Below are positions 1-7,739 of a stretch of 64,000 nucleotides of DNA, in pieces. The notes under the pieces are model-generated. The model worked only from the letters and a program-made list of their open reading frames with translations. It did no database searches and had not been told where the DNA came from. Every line of letters starts with the position of its first letter. Position 1 is the first letter of the stretch. The translations under genes and the position numbers were made by a program. This DNA is from Pontiella desulfatans (GTDB lineage: Bacteria; Verrucomicrobiota; Kiritimatiellia; Kiritimatiellales; Pontiellaceae), in NCBI RefSeq assembly GCF_900890425.1, contig NZ_CAAHFG010000002.1, positions 744,001 through 808,000 on the forward strand, given 5' to 3'.

Positions 1-62
1 AGCGATTCATAGGCGAAGGTGGTGGATGCAATCAAGCTCAGTGCGATGAGTTGCCGTTTCAT
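1..62 (-). CDS. 5' end of a secreted protein (runs off the window)
   Basis: A start codon at 62 overlaps the stop of the arylsulfotransferase-family gene in an ATGA arrangement. The first 20 codons read as a classic signal peptide: two positive residues after Met, then a hydrophobic run (LIALSLIAS) and a small-residue region. Only the signal peptide lies inside the window, so the product cannot be named. The overlap makes it the second gene of the operon that starts at 1522. It is probably an exported protein working with the arylsulfotransferase-like product, but that is inference. Confidence 0.6.
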   Translation of the reverse strand, partial: MKRQLIALSLIASTTFAYES

Positions 63-1522
63 TTCCGGGCTCCTTTCTTTCCGCCTCGATCTCCGCCGCG
101 TTTGCCTTCGCCGGGCTTCATGTCGGCGTGTTCGCGGTCGGCGCGGCGTTCGGGCGAGACCGGATTCTCGAGGTTCTCGACGAGGGTATAGTTCGGTTTC
201 ATGTTGCGGCCTTTGAAGGCGGGGTGGTTGGCCGGGTAGCGGTGGATTTTAAAGACGGCGTTCTGCGCATGGTAGCGGTGGTCGAGCGGGACGGTTTCGC
301 CCTGTTTCAGTACGCGGCTGGTGACGGGGTTGACGTATTCCCATACGGTTTCCCCTTTGGGTGTCACCTCGAACAACGTGCCGTGGACCCCCGCGCAGAT
401 GAGCGTGTTCCCGTTGGGCAAACGCTGCGCGCCGGAGATTTCCTGCGAGAAGAAGGTTTTCGGGTCGGGATCGGTATAGCTCCACACCATCTTCGTTTCG
501 CCTTTTTTAGAGATTGCCAGTTCATCCACGCTGGTGTGTCCGCGCCCGAGCCCGTTGTTGAAAACAAGGATGTTCCCGGCGCCCGGGCAGCCTGCCGGAA
601 TCCACTGGGAATCGTGCTGCTGGAAGAGGGTTTGCTTTCCATCTTGCCGATGGGTGGAGGGATTGCCCCAGCGGTATAGCAAGTCGCCCTTCGTCCCCCT
701 GGCCTCCTCGGTCGAGATGCCGTGGTCGATGATCCAGATTTCGGAGTTGCCGCGGCAGCTGATCACGATCCGGTCGAGCTCGGCGTTGTAGTCGATCGAG
801 TTGAAATGGTTCCAGAACGCCTTGGCGCGGCGGCCGGAGCCGTTCGGGTCGATCTTGCCGGGGTTCGCGGCCACGTCGCCATAGTTGTCTTTGGTTTTAT
901 CAAAGTCCTGAATCAGATGATCCCAGACATGCCACTGCCAGACAATTTTCCCCGACTTCGGCCCCGTCTTTTGAATCTCGACGATATAGTCGGGGAAGAG
1001 CTTGCTGTCCTTCAGCGCGTTCTTATCGAACCCCGCCTGAACCGCTTCCTCCATCGACTTGTGCTCCACCACCATCGCGAGGATGTTGCCGTTGGGCATT
1101 GGGGCAATATCGTGGTGCATCAGGTTTTGATCGTCCGAGAGCCAATATTCCCAAACGAGGTTTCCGTCCCAGTCGTACTCCTCCAGCCGGCCGCCTTCGC
1201 CTCCGCCGATGAACGCCTTGTTCTTCGTCAGGCAGCAGCGGAGCATGTTGCCGTTTTCCAAGAGGTAGACCGACTGCCCCGGTTCATATTGGCTTTCCCA
1301 CTCGTTCACGATCATCCCGTTGTTGTCCATCAGGTAGGTCTTCGTGAAATGCTTCGGCGCAAAGAGGGTATAGCCCGGAAACGCCTTGTCCGTATGCTTG
1401 ATCAAGCCAAGCTGCCGCTTCGTTTCGCCAAACGATTCCTCCGGCGAGCGGTGCGGCTGACGTTCCGCGGCCATGGTGGATAGCGCGGCCAACAGTGAAA
1501 GTCCAATCCATCTAGTGTTCAT
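59..1522 (-). CDS. Arylsulfotransferase-family (ASST-like) secreted protein
   Basis: This is a 487-residue protein with an N-terminal signal peptide (MNTRWIGLSLLAALSTMAA). The body is a beta-propeller-like repeat series rich in HD/NGN motifs (MHHDIAPMPNGNILAM; QHDSQWIPAG followed by GNILVFNNG), typical of the arylsulfotransferase families that move sulfate between phenolic compounds in the periplasm. Some members have no proven transferase activity. The start at 1522 is chosen because AAGGAG lies six bases upstream and the signal peptide begins there. The C-terminal tail is highly basic and Gly/Lys-rich. A palindromic box (1587-1602) lies 65 bp upstream, and a second secreted gene overlaps its stop. 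Confidence 0.75.
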   Translation of the reverse strand: MNTRWIGLSLLAALSTMAAERQPHRSPEESFGETKRQLGLIKHTDKAFPGYTLFAPKHFTKTYLMDNNGMIVNEWESQYEPGQSVYLLENGNMLRCCLTKNKAFIGGGEGGRLEEYDWDGNLVWEYWLSDDQNLMHHDIAPMPNGNILAMVVEHKSMEEAVQAGFDKNALKDSKLFPDYIVEIQKTGPKSGKIVWQWHVWDHLIQDFDKTKDNYGDVAANPGKIDPNGSGRRAKAFWNHFNSIDYNAELDRIVISCRGNSEIWIIDHGISTEEARGTKGDLLYRWGNPSTHRQDGKQTLFQQHDSQWIPAGCPGAGNILVFNNGLGRGHTSVDELAISKKGETKMVWSYTDPDPKTFFSQEISGAQRLPNGNTLICAGVHGTLFEVTPKGETVWEYVNPVTSRVLKQGETVPLDHRYHAQNAVFKIHRYPANHPAFKGRNMKPNYTLVENLENPVSPERRADREHADMKPGEGKRGGDRGGKKGARK

Positions 1523-1586
1523 TCCATGCTCCTTGTTGAGGTGGTGAACATAACGATGGACGATGCGAAAACCCAAGGGGTGTTGC

Positions 1587-1602
1587 ATTACGGTTTGGTA
1601 AT
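1587..1602. promoter_or_regulatory. Candidate response-regulator box 1
   Basis: The sequence ATTACGGTTTGGTAAT differs at one or two positions from boxes at 14341 and 16525. It sits 65 bp upstream of the arylsulfotransferase-like start codon. The arms ATTAC/GTAAT are complementary. Binding by the nearby OmpR-type regulator is inferred. Confidence 0.5.
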
Positions 1603-1672
1603 GAAATGGAGCTGGAGCGTGCTCGCCGAGCGCGACGTTCCAAAGCTTGGCAGGTGTGCCGTGCGTATGTGC

Positions 1673-1693
1673 GGACGGCTGGGACAGCCGTCC
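1673..1693. repeat. Palindromic hairpin, dispersed-repeat type
   Basis: The arms GGACGGCTG and CAGCCGTCC are perfectly complementary around a GGA loop. It abuts the stop of the RlmA-like gene (1694), so it could act as a 3' hairpin for that transcript. Similar GC-rich hairpins recur in other intergenic gaps of the window. Confidence 0.6.
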
Positions 1694-2533
1694 CTACCCA
1701 GGGCGGTTCATGGCCAGCAGTGTGACGCTGATGGTGATGGCCAGCTCGTCGAGCTGCATCACTGCGGCTTTGGCTTCGGGGCCGGACCGCCAGAAGATGG
1801 GGGTCATTTGGATCAGGTCGGCAATCTGCTCCCGGCTGAGCACAGTCCCGTAGGCCAGTTGCTCCCGCTGGGTTTCGATGAAGTACGGGGCGCACTTGGC
1901 GGCGGCTTCATCGGCCTTTTCCTTGAAGTCGCCGGAGCTGAACTGCAGCTGTTGCCGAAGTTCGGCCAGGTGATTGGGGCCCGGCACGCCGATCAACAGG
2001 GTGCCGTCCGGTTTTAGGATGCGGTTGAATTCGGCCATGTTTCGCGGTGCCAAGATGCTGATAACCACATCCATGGAGGCATCGGCAATGGGCAGTTCCC
2101 GCATGCCGTTGGCCACGATCCAGGTGGCTTGCTTGTGCCGCCTGGATGCAACCTGGACGGCCTTCTTGGAAATGTCGGCACCCAGAAAGAACCCGTCGTG
2201 TGCTTCGCTCAAAGCGCCAAGCAAATGCCCCTCGCCGCAACCGCAGTCCAAGACCGAGAGTGCCTCCGGGCGGTTGAAAATGGCCAAACCGCAAAGCAGA
2301 TTCGACAGCGGGGCAAAAGCGCCGGAATCGAAGAAGCGGCGGCGCGCCATCACCATGTCGGCGTCGTCCCCGGGATTCTTGGATTTGCGCTGATGGCTCA
2401 ATAGCAGGTTGATGTAGCCCTCCTTCGCAATGTTGAAGGGATGCCCGTTGGCGCAGCCGTAGGTTTTTTCAGCCGCCACCAGCGGAGCGGAGCAAACCGG
2501 GCAGAGCAGCGGAGATGGAAGCGGGGGACTCAT
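1694..2533 (-). CDS. rlmA: RlmA-type 23S rRNA guanine-N1 methyltransferase
   Basis: The protein has 279 residues. It starts with a zinc-finger region (CPVCSAPL, then CANGHPFNIAKEGYINLL) that is the hallmark of RlmA(I)/(II) enzymes, which use SAM to methylate a guanine in 23S rRNA helix 35. A Rossmann methyltransferase domain follows, with motif I VLDCGCGEGHLL at about residue 98 and the motif IV region VVISILAPRNMAEFNRILKP. The length matches the family. It stands alone between the arylsulfotransferase-like operon and the esterase. The family assignment is firm; the exact guanine (745 or 748) cannot be told from sequence. Confidence 0.85.
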   Translation of the reverse strand: MSPPLPSPLLCPVCSAPLVAAEKTYGCANGHPFNIAKEGYINLLLSHQRKSKNPGDDADMVMARRRFFDSGAFAPLSNLLCGLAIFNRPEALSVLDCGCGEGHLLGALSEAHDGFFLGADISKKAVQVASRRHKQATWIVANGMRELPIADASMDVVISILAPRNMAEFNRILKPDGTLLIGVPGPNHLAELRQQLQFSSGDFKEKADEAAAKCAPYFIETQREQLAYGTVLSREQIADLIQMTPIFWRSGPEAKAAVMQLDELAITISVTLLAMNRPG

Positions 2534-2658
2534 GGCGCGCGATTATATCCCCGCACTCCCGGGAATCAGCATAAATCATTCGATAGTTGAAAAAGCCTAT
2601 CCGGTTGCACGAAAAAGGAGTTGGCGAACGTCTATTGGGAAAACCCGGGAGTCGATCC

Positions 2659-3717
2659 ATGAAAACAACCTGCATGCTGGCCGTACTGGCGCTGGCAACA
2701 ACCGCCGTCTTTGCCCAGCATCCGGGACGTAGCTCTGAAAATACGCCGAAGCTGGCCGAGCTGCTCAAGGAGCGTCCCCAGCTCGACCTCAACCGCGATG
2801 GCATCCTGACGCTGGAAGAGGCGCTGAAGGCACGCGAGCGCAATGCCCGGCAACCGCGTACCCGCAAGATGGCCCCAACCCATGCCGATGTGTCCTACGG
2901 CGACCATCCCTCGATGAAACTCGATTTTTGGAAAGCCGAGTCCACCGAGCCGGTTGCGCTGTTCGTTTGGATCCACGGGGGCGGATTCCGGGGCGGCGAT
3001 AAGGCACCCGCAAATGCCCGGCTGCTGGAGCCGCTCCTGAATGCGGGGGTTTCCGTCGCCTCCATCAACTACCGCCTCTCCGGCATCGCGCCCTATCCGG
3101 CGCAGATGCACGACAGCGCCCGAGCGATTCAATTCCTGCGCTCCAAGGCGGCGGAATGGAATCTTGATCCGGCGCGGATCGCGGTCGGCGGCGGCTCCGC
3201 CGGTTCCGGCATTTCCCAGTGGCTGGCCTTCCACGACGACCTGGCCAACCCGGAAAGCGACGATCCGGTGGAGCACCGGTCCACCCGGGTCAGCTGCGCG
3301 CTGGCGCTCAGCATGCAGTCCACCTACGACCCGCGCGTCATCCGGCAAATCATCCCCGGCAATGCGTTCGACGACAGCGCGTTGAAACCGTTCTACGGCC
3401 TGCCCGACGACTGGAACTGGGAAACCGCAAAAATCGATGCCAAGCTCGATGCGCTCATCAAGGATGCCTCTCCCATCAACCATCTCACGGCGGACGACCC
3501 GCCGGTCTTCATCTTCCATGCGGAACGAACCCGCACCGACGGCAACATCCACCACCCGAACTTTGGCACCTATCTGGAAACCGCCATGAAAAAAACCGGC
3601 ATCGACTGCGTCCGCACAACCGATGCCGACTACGACTCCCCATCCGGCCCGTACGACCATATGGTTCGCTTCACCCTCCAGCATCTTGCCGCTGCTCCAA
3701 TGGAAAAGGGGCAGTAG
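2659..3717 (+). CDS. Secreted alpha/beta-hydrolase (carbohydrate-esterase-like) with an EF-hand
   Basis: This is a 352-residue exported protein with signal peptide MKTTCMLAVLALATTAVFA. A single EF-hand loop (DLNRDGILTLEE, about residues 38-49) precedes an alpha/beta-hydrolase domain. The domain has the oxyanion motif WIHGGGFRGGD, the nucleophile elbow GGGSAGSG, and a probable catalytic His in PYDHMVRF near the C-terminus. This pattern fits the BD-FAE/lipase-like acetyl- or feruloyl-esterases common in polysaccharide degraders. The start at 2659 gives the signal peptide and has GGGAG seven bases upstream; an upstream in-frame ATG at 2587 would bury the signal. A PQQ-propeller relic follows directly. 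Confidence 0.75.
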   Translation: MKTTCMLAVLALATTAVFAQHPGRSSENTPKLAELLKERPQLDLNRDGILTLEEALKARERNARQPRTRKMAPTHADVSYGDHPSMKLDFWKAESTEPVALFVWIHGGGFRGGDKAPANARLLEPLLNAGVSVASINYRLSGIAPYPAQMHDSARAIQFLRSKAAEWNLDPARIAVGGGSAGSGISQWLAFHDDLANPESDDPVEHRSTRVSCALALSMQSTYDPRVIRQIIPGNAFDDSALKPFYGLPDDWNWETAKIDAKLDALIKDASPINHLTADDPPVFIFHAERTRTDGNIHHPNFGTYLETAMKKTGIDCVRTTDADYDSPSGPYDHMVRFTLQHLAAAPMEKGQ

Positions 3718-3719
3718 GC

Positions 3720-3995
3720 AGGGGCGGGTACAGGACTCCCGTGCCCGGGCAGGCCATTCTTGCTGGTTCCGCATTCACAGGCAACTACGTCTATACGGTG
3801 ACCAATGGAGGATATCTCGTTGTGCTAGATGCCAGGCGAAAAGGTTTGCTGATCCAGAAGGAGTATATTAACGATCGCGCCCATCCAGGGAACAATGACT
3901 ACACAATGAGCACACCTGTCATAGTCGATGGACGTCTCTATGTCGGCAGTGAGACCGGCGGGATCCGGTGTTTCATCGGCAAGAAAAACCTATAG
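3720..3995 (+). pseudogene. C-terminal relic of a PQQ-like beta-propeller protein
   Basis: A reading frame without its own start ends at the TAG at 3993. It encodes the last blades of a PQQ-binding-like propeller: YVYTVTNGGYLVVLDARR, then STPVIVDGRLYVGSETGG, each the strand pattern typical of such blades. It starts abruptly after the esterase stop, so only the 3' end of a larger gene survives, joined to the esterase by an old rearrangement. No start codon or ribosome site is visible for this frame. Confidence 0.55.
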
Positions 3996-4158
3996 GGATC
4001 TGACGGAACGTTTTCCCCGCTTCGCGAGGTGAAGCGATGCTACATCGTGCGATGGTTGAAAAAGGTAGGGAGTGCTCTCCGAGGGCACCGAACGGAGGAG
4101 CGGTCGGTTGCATGGCTTGCGTTCTTTGCGGCTGTGTGGATGGTTCGGCGAACGATTC

Positions 4159-4303
4159 CTACCTCTTGCGCTGACCTCCCTTTTTCTCTTCGCCCTTTTT
4201 GCCTTTCTTTTCGGGAGAGGGTTTCGCGGGATCGTAGTTGGGGTTGGGGTGGGCAGTTTAGGTGCCAACGTCGGATGGATGCTTTTCCAGGAGCTCTCCG
4301 TTT
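4159..4303 (-). pseudogene. Decayed C-terminal tail of a sulfatase
   Basis: On the minus strand the frame reads ELLEKHPSDVGT, an in-frame TAA, then TAHPNPNYDPAKP and a Lys-rich tail ending at TAG (4159-4161). The PNPNYDPAKP motif and basic tail match the C-terminus of type I sulfatases and closely resemble the relic at 9480-9667. Everything upstream of about 4303 is gone; the IS1595-type element starts 28 bp further on. The rest of the gap from 3996 holds a short hairpin-rich spacer and no other gene. Confidence 0.55.
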
Positions 4304-4330
4304 TATCTATCTTTTTGATAATTAATGAAT

Positions 4331-5342
4331 AGGGGTATTCACTTCGCTGGACTAAGTCTGTATCTTGTGGTTTCTTCCCCTGACCGACAGGGATATTTCC
4401 TTGAACCGAACGGGTTCCATAGCGACTGCATTTTGTAGCAGACGGTAAAGCAGCATTCCCCGCGAGCGGGAAGTGCGCCGGTTGAAGCGGAACGTGTATT
4501 CGTCGAGATAGTATGCCAAATGCTCGTGACTTACTGCGCCCTGATGTGTTCCGCCAAGCCACCGCTTAAGCAAACTGGCGACTCGATGGCAAAGGGGGAG
4601 CAGGTTCGCGCCAACATCCTCGGATTTCCGAACGACTTTATGGTCGTAGCCCAAAGCTCCCAAACCATTGTACCCCTTCCACCCGTCCGTCTTCACCTGC
4701 GTACCCGGATCAACCGTTTCTCGGATGGCCCCTTCAAGGCTTTTGGATGAGGCATCGGGTATTTTTACAAGGCGAATGCGACCGACGGCCTTACCATTCT
4801 CCTGCGCCACGATCAGCACAAGGGTCTTGCCTTCGGCTCCGCGCCCCCGTTTCCCGGGCCTTGTGCCGCCTATGAAGGTTTCATCCACCTGCACGGTTCC
4901 GGCCAGTCTTTCCCGTCCCGGACGTACCATCGCCCGGCGGAGCTTGTGCAGCCACGTCCATGCGGTCTTGTAGCTTCCGAGGCCGAGAACGCGCATCAGT
5001 CCCAAGGCGCTGGCTCCGTTCTTCTGGCTTGTCACCCACCAGATCGCCCTGAACCAGGACGCCAGCGGTTTGCGGGTGCCCTCAAAGATCGTACCCGAGG
5101 TTACAGATGTTTAACGACTGCACGTCTTGCACTTGAAAAGGCCGTCTGACAGTCGCCACGACTCCCCATGGCCACAGGCCGGGCAAAGGAAGCCGTTCGG
5201 CCATCGCAATGATGCAAGATAGTCGCGACATGCTTCTTCACTTGAAAAGTTCAGTTCCAATTCTTCCAGATCCTTTGGATACGCTTCCATGAAACGTGTG
5301 TACCACAACATGTGGGTCTAGTCCATCGAAGTGAATACCCCT
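4331..5342 (-). mobile_element. IS1595/ISXO2-type insertion sequence
   Basis: The element is 1,012 bp. Its ends are near-perfect inverted repeats: the left end reads AGGGGTATTCACTTCGCTGG and the right end is its complement with one mismatch, continuing for four more bases. A 10-bp direct repeat (ATTAATGAAT) flanks it at 4321-4330 and 5343-5352, which marks the insertion site. That is slightly longer than the 8 bp usual in this family. It carries one transposase gene, which is interrupted. It lies between the sulfatase tail relic and the start of the DUF1611 operon. Confidence 0.85.
4352..5311 (-). pseudogene. IS1595-family transposase with one in-frame stop
   Basis: Two halves lie in the same frame. 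The first (5311-5114) has the N-terminal zinc ribbon (WPNGFLCPACGHGESWRL, FKCKTCSR). An ochre TAA at 5111-5113 then interrupts it. The frame continues as TSVTSGTIFEGTRKPLASW and the DDE-type core (VQVDETFIGG, VKTDGWKGYNG) to the stop at 4352. The family normally has Gln at the interrupted place (CSRQTS), so a single CAA-to-TAA change explains it. No base is lost or gained. The copy should be inactive unless the stop is read through or a related transposase acts in trans. Confidence 0.85.
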
Positions 5343-5493
5343 ATTAATGAATAAGCGATTCTCCTATCTATTCCGGGAGGGCCATAGTAGGTTGCGTCCT
5401 TCATCCACATTTAGTGGGGACTTCTCGCTGACCTTCTGCCGCTTCTGGCAGGCACGATTCCGTCGCCTCCTCTGAACACACCCAAGAGGACGC

Positions 5494-6609
5494 ATGTCTA
5501 TTCCAGATCTATCTATTATTTCCCAGCACCCAACCGCGGTGGTCTATTGCGAAGCCAACTTTGGCCGCATGGACGGCAAAACCGCCAACGGTCTGGTTCG
5601 CTATTCCGAAAAATATAAAATACTCTCGGTCATTGACAGCACCAAAGCGGGACACGATTCGGGCACATTGCTGGATGAAAAAGAAAACGGCATTCCGATC
5701 TGCCGCAGTCTTTCTGCATCCCTTGAGCTTGCCGAAGGCGTGCCGGACTATTTCATTTTCGGTATGGCGCCCTCCAGCGGCATGCTGTCGCCCGTCGAAC
5801 GAAGCATCGTGCTGGAAGCCCTGGGACTGGGGATGAATATCGTGAACGGCCTGCATGAATTTTTAAACGACGACCCTGAGTTTGCGATGGCGGCTAAGGC
5901 GGGAAACGTTAAGATTATTGACATTCGACGGCCCCGTGCAAAGAAAGACCTGCGGATGTTTAGCGGCAGGATTTCCAAGGTCACCTGTCCGCGCATTGCC
6001 GTTCTCGGCACCGACGGTGCCATCGGGAAGCGTACAACGGCAACCATTCTCGTCCGTGCCCTGAATGAGCGCGGCATCAAGACGGTATTGGTGGGAACCG
6101 GCCAGACGGGGCTGATTCAAGGTGCTCGGTACGGCGTGGCAGTTGATGCCATCCCTTGCCAGTTTTGCTCCGGCGAACTGGAGTCTACCATCGTTGAAGC
6201 TTTCGAAAGTGAGCAGCCTGATGTCGTTATCATTGAAGGGCAGGGGGCGCTCAGCCACCCGGCCTATCTGACTTCGGCCTACATTCTCCGCGGCAGCATG
6301 GCAAATGGAGTAGTGGTGCAGCACGCGCCGGCCCGGACCCATCTCGGCGACTTTCCCGACACGCCGATGCCCACCGCGACTTCCGAAATCAATCTGATTG
6401 AAACCTTTGGCCGTACGAAAGTCATCGGCCTGACGATCAACCACGAGAATATGACGGACGATGAAGTCAGCGCGGCAATCAAGGCCTATGAGAAAGAACT
6501 CGGCATCCCCGCCACCGATGCGCTGACCCGTTCACCCGACCGGCTAGTCGATATGGTTGTAGAGGCTTTTCCTGTTCTTGTGGAAAAGCTGAGTGCCTGC
6601 ACTATATGA
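5494..6609 (+). CDS. DUF1611 P-loop protein (DgcN-like)
   Basis: The protein has 371 residues. It shows the two-part architecture of DUF1611: a Rossmann-like N-terminal part (about residues 1-145) and a P-loop NTPase-like part with GTDGAIGKRTTA at about 171. After it come GTGQTGLIQGARYGVAVDAIP and VVIIEGQGALSHPAY, both conserved in the family. One characterised group, DgcN, N-acetylates D-glutamate, and others sit beside amino-acid racemases or epimerases. It is the first gene of a tightly coupled operon: its stop overlaps the start of the racemase-like gene (ATGA), which overlaps the YcaO start. A GAGG lies just upstream of the ATG. The substrate is unknown. Confidence 0.8.
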   Translation: MSIPDLSIISQHPTAVVYCEANFGRMDGKTANGLVRYSEKYKILSVIDSTKAGHDSGTLLDEKENGIPICRSLSASLELAEGVPDYFIFGMAPSSGMLSPVERSIVLEALGLGMNIVNGLHEFLNDDPEFAMAAKAGNVKIIDIRRPRAKKDLRMFSGRISKVTCPRIAVLGTDGAIGKRTTATILVRALNERGIKTVLVGTGQTGLIQGARYGVAVDAIPCQFCSGELESTIVEAFESEQPDVVIIEGQGALSHPAYLTSAYILRGSMANGVVVQHAPARTHLGDFPDTPMPTATSEINLIETFGRTKVIGLTINHENMTDDEVSAAIKAYEKELGIPATDALTRSPDRLVDMVVEAFPVLVEKLSACTI

Positions 6610-7739
6610 TTGCGCCGCGATTAGAGATCGACCTCGAAAAAATTAAAGTTAACGCCCGCACCTTAGTCAAACGATTGGCTCTTCAAGGTATTTCGGTTAC
6701 AGCCGTGATGAAAGCCACACTCGGAGCCCCTGAGATTGCAAATGCGTTGCGTCAGGCTGGTGTGAAGACCCTGGGTGACGCCCGCATTGAAAATATTGTC
6801 AAGATGCGCCATCGCGGCGTACCTGGTCCCATGGCCATGATTCGCTCCCCGATGATCAGTCAGGCGGCGCGGGTCGTGAAATATGCCGAACTGAGTTTTA
6901 ATACGGAACTCGAGGTCATCCGCATGCTTTCGGCCGCAGCGCAAATAGCCAAGCGGATGCATGGAATTGTGCTGATGGTTGAACTGGGCGATCTGCGCGA
7001 AGGCATTTTGCCGAAGGATCTCCACGGCATGGTGCGTGAGATTCTTCGCTTGCCGAATATTGCGCTCAAGGGCATTGGAACCAATCTGGCCTGTCGCAGC
7101 GGCGTATCGCCCGATGCGGTGAATATGCGCGAACTCTCCGCTCTCGCGGACTCAATCGAATCCACCTTCGGATTCCCATTGGAAATTATTTCGGGAGGCA
7201 ACTCAGCCAATCTGGCCTGGGCGCTCAGCGGAGCGAACACCGGACGTATTAATAACCTGCGTCTGGGAGAATCCATTCTTCTCGGATGCGATCCGCTCCA
7301 GCGGCAACCGATCAGCGGCCTGCATACCGATGCCATTACCCTCGTGGCTGAGGTGATTGAATCAAAGGTAAAGCCGTCGCAACCCTGGGGAACCATCGCG
7401 CAAAACGCCTTCGGTGCGCCTTCAACTCCCAAAACACATGGCCACATCCAGCAGGCCATCCTTGCCATCGGCCGGCAGGATATCGATCCGTTGGGGCTTG
7501 AACCCCCGCAGGATGTTGAAATTCTTGAAGCCAGCAGCGACCATCTGGTGGTCAAAACCGGCCGCTATGCTTATCCCGTAGGCTCCGAGATTGCGTTTCG
7601 GTTAAACTACAGTGCACTGCTCCGGGCCATGACCTCGCCTTTTGTTTCCAAGCTTTGGGTAAACCGTACGCCCATCCTGCAGTCCCCGCCTACTCTCACG
7701 AAAAAGCCCCGCCTCGTTTCCAGCCTTCAGGAGAAATAA
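6606..7739 (+). CDS. Alanine/ornithine racemase-family PLP enzyme
   Basis: The protein has 377 residues and starts inside the stop codon of the DUF1611 gene. It has the N-terminal PLP barrel of the alanine racemase fold. The Schiff-base lysine is in VTAVMKATLG (about residue 37), and ISGGNSANLAWAL (about 197) is the phosphate-cradle region. It resembles the alanine/ornithine racemase group rather than the biosynthetic Alr: RLGESILLGCDP is typical, and the C-terminal domain is short. It probably interconverts L- and D-forms of an amino acid or related compound. Pairing with a DUF1611 protein suggests the product is acylated or ligated by its neighbour, which is inference. Confidence 0.75.
   Translation: MIAPRLEIDLEKIKVNARTLVKRLALQGISVTAVMKATLGAPEIANALRQAGVKTLGDARIENIVKMRHRGVPGPMAMIRSPMISQAARVVKYAELSFNTELEVIRMLSAAAQIAKRMHGIVLMVELGDLREGILPKDLHGMVREILRLPNIALKGIGTNLACRSGVSPDAVNMRELSALADSIESTFGFPLEIISGGNSANLAWALSGANTGRINNLRLGESILLGCDPLQRQPISGLHTDAITLVAEVIESKVKPSQPWGTIAQNAFGAPSTPKTHGHIQQAILAIGRQDIDPLGLEPPQDVEILEASSDHLVVKTGRYAYPVGSEIAFRLNYSALLRAMTSPFVSKLWVNRTPILQSPPTLTKKPRLVSSLQEK

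Noticed and set aside
4029-4332. Plus-strand frames in the gap before the IS element
   Set aside because: They run antisense to the sulfatase tail relic; the minus strand gives recognisable sulfatase sequence and the plus strand does not.
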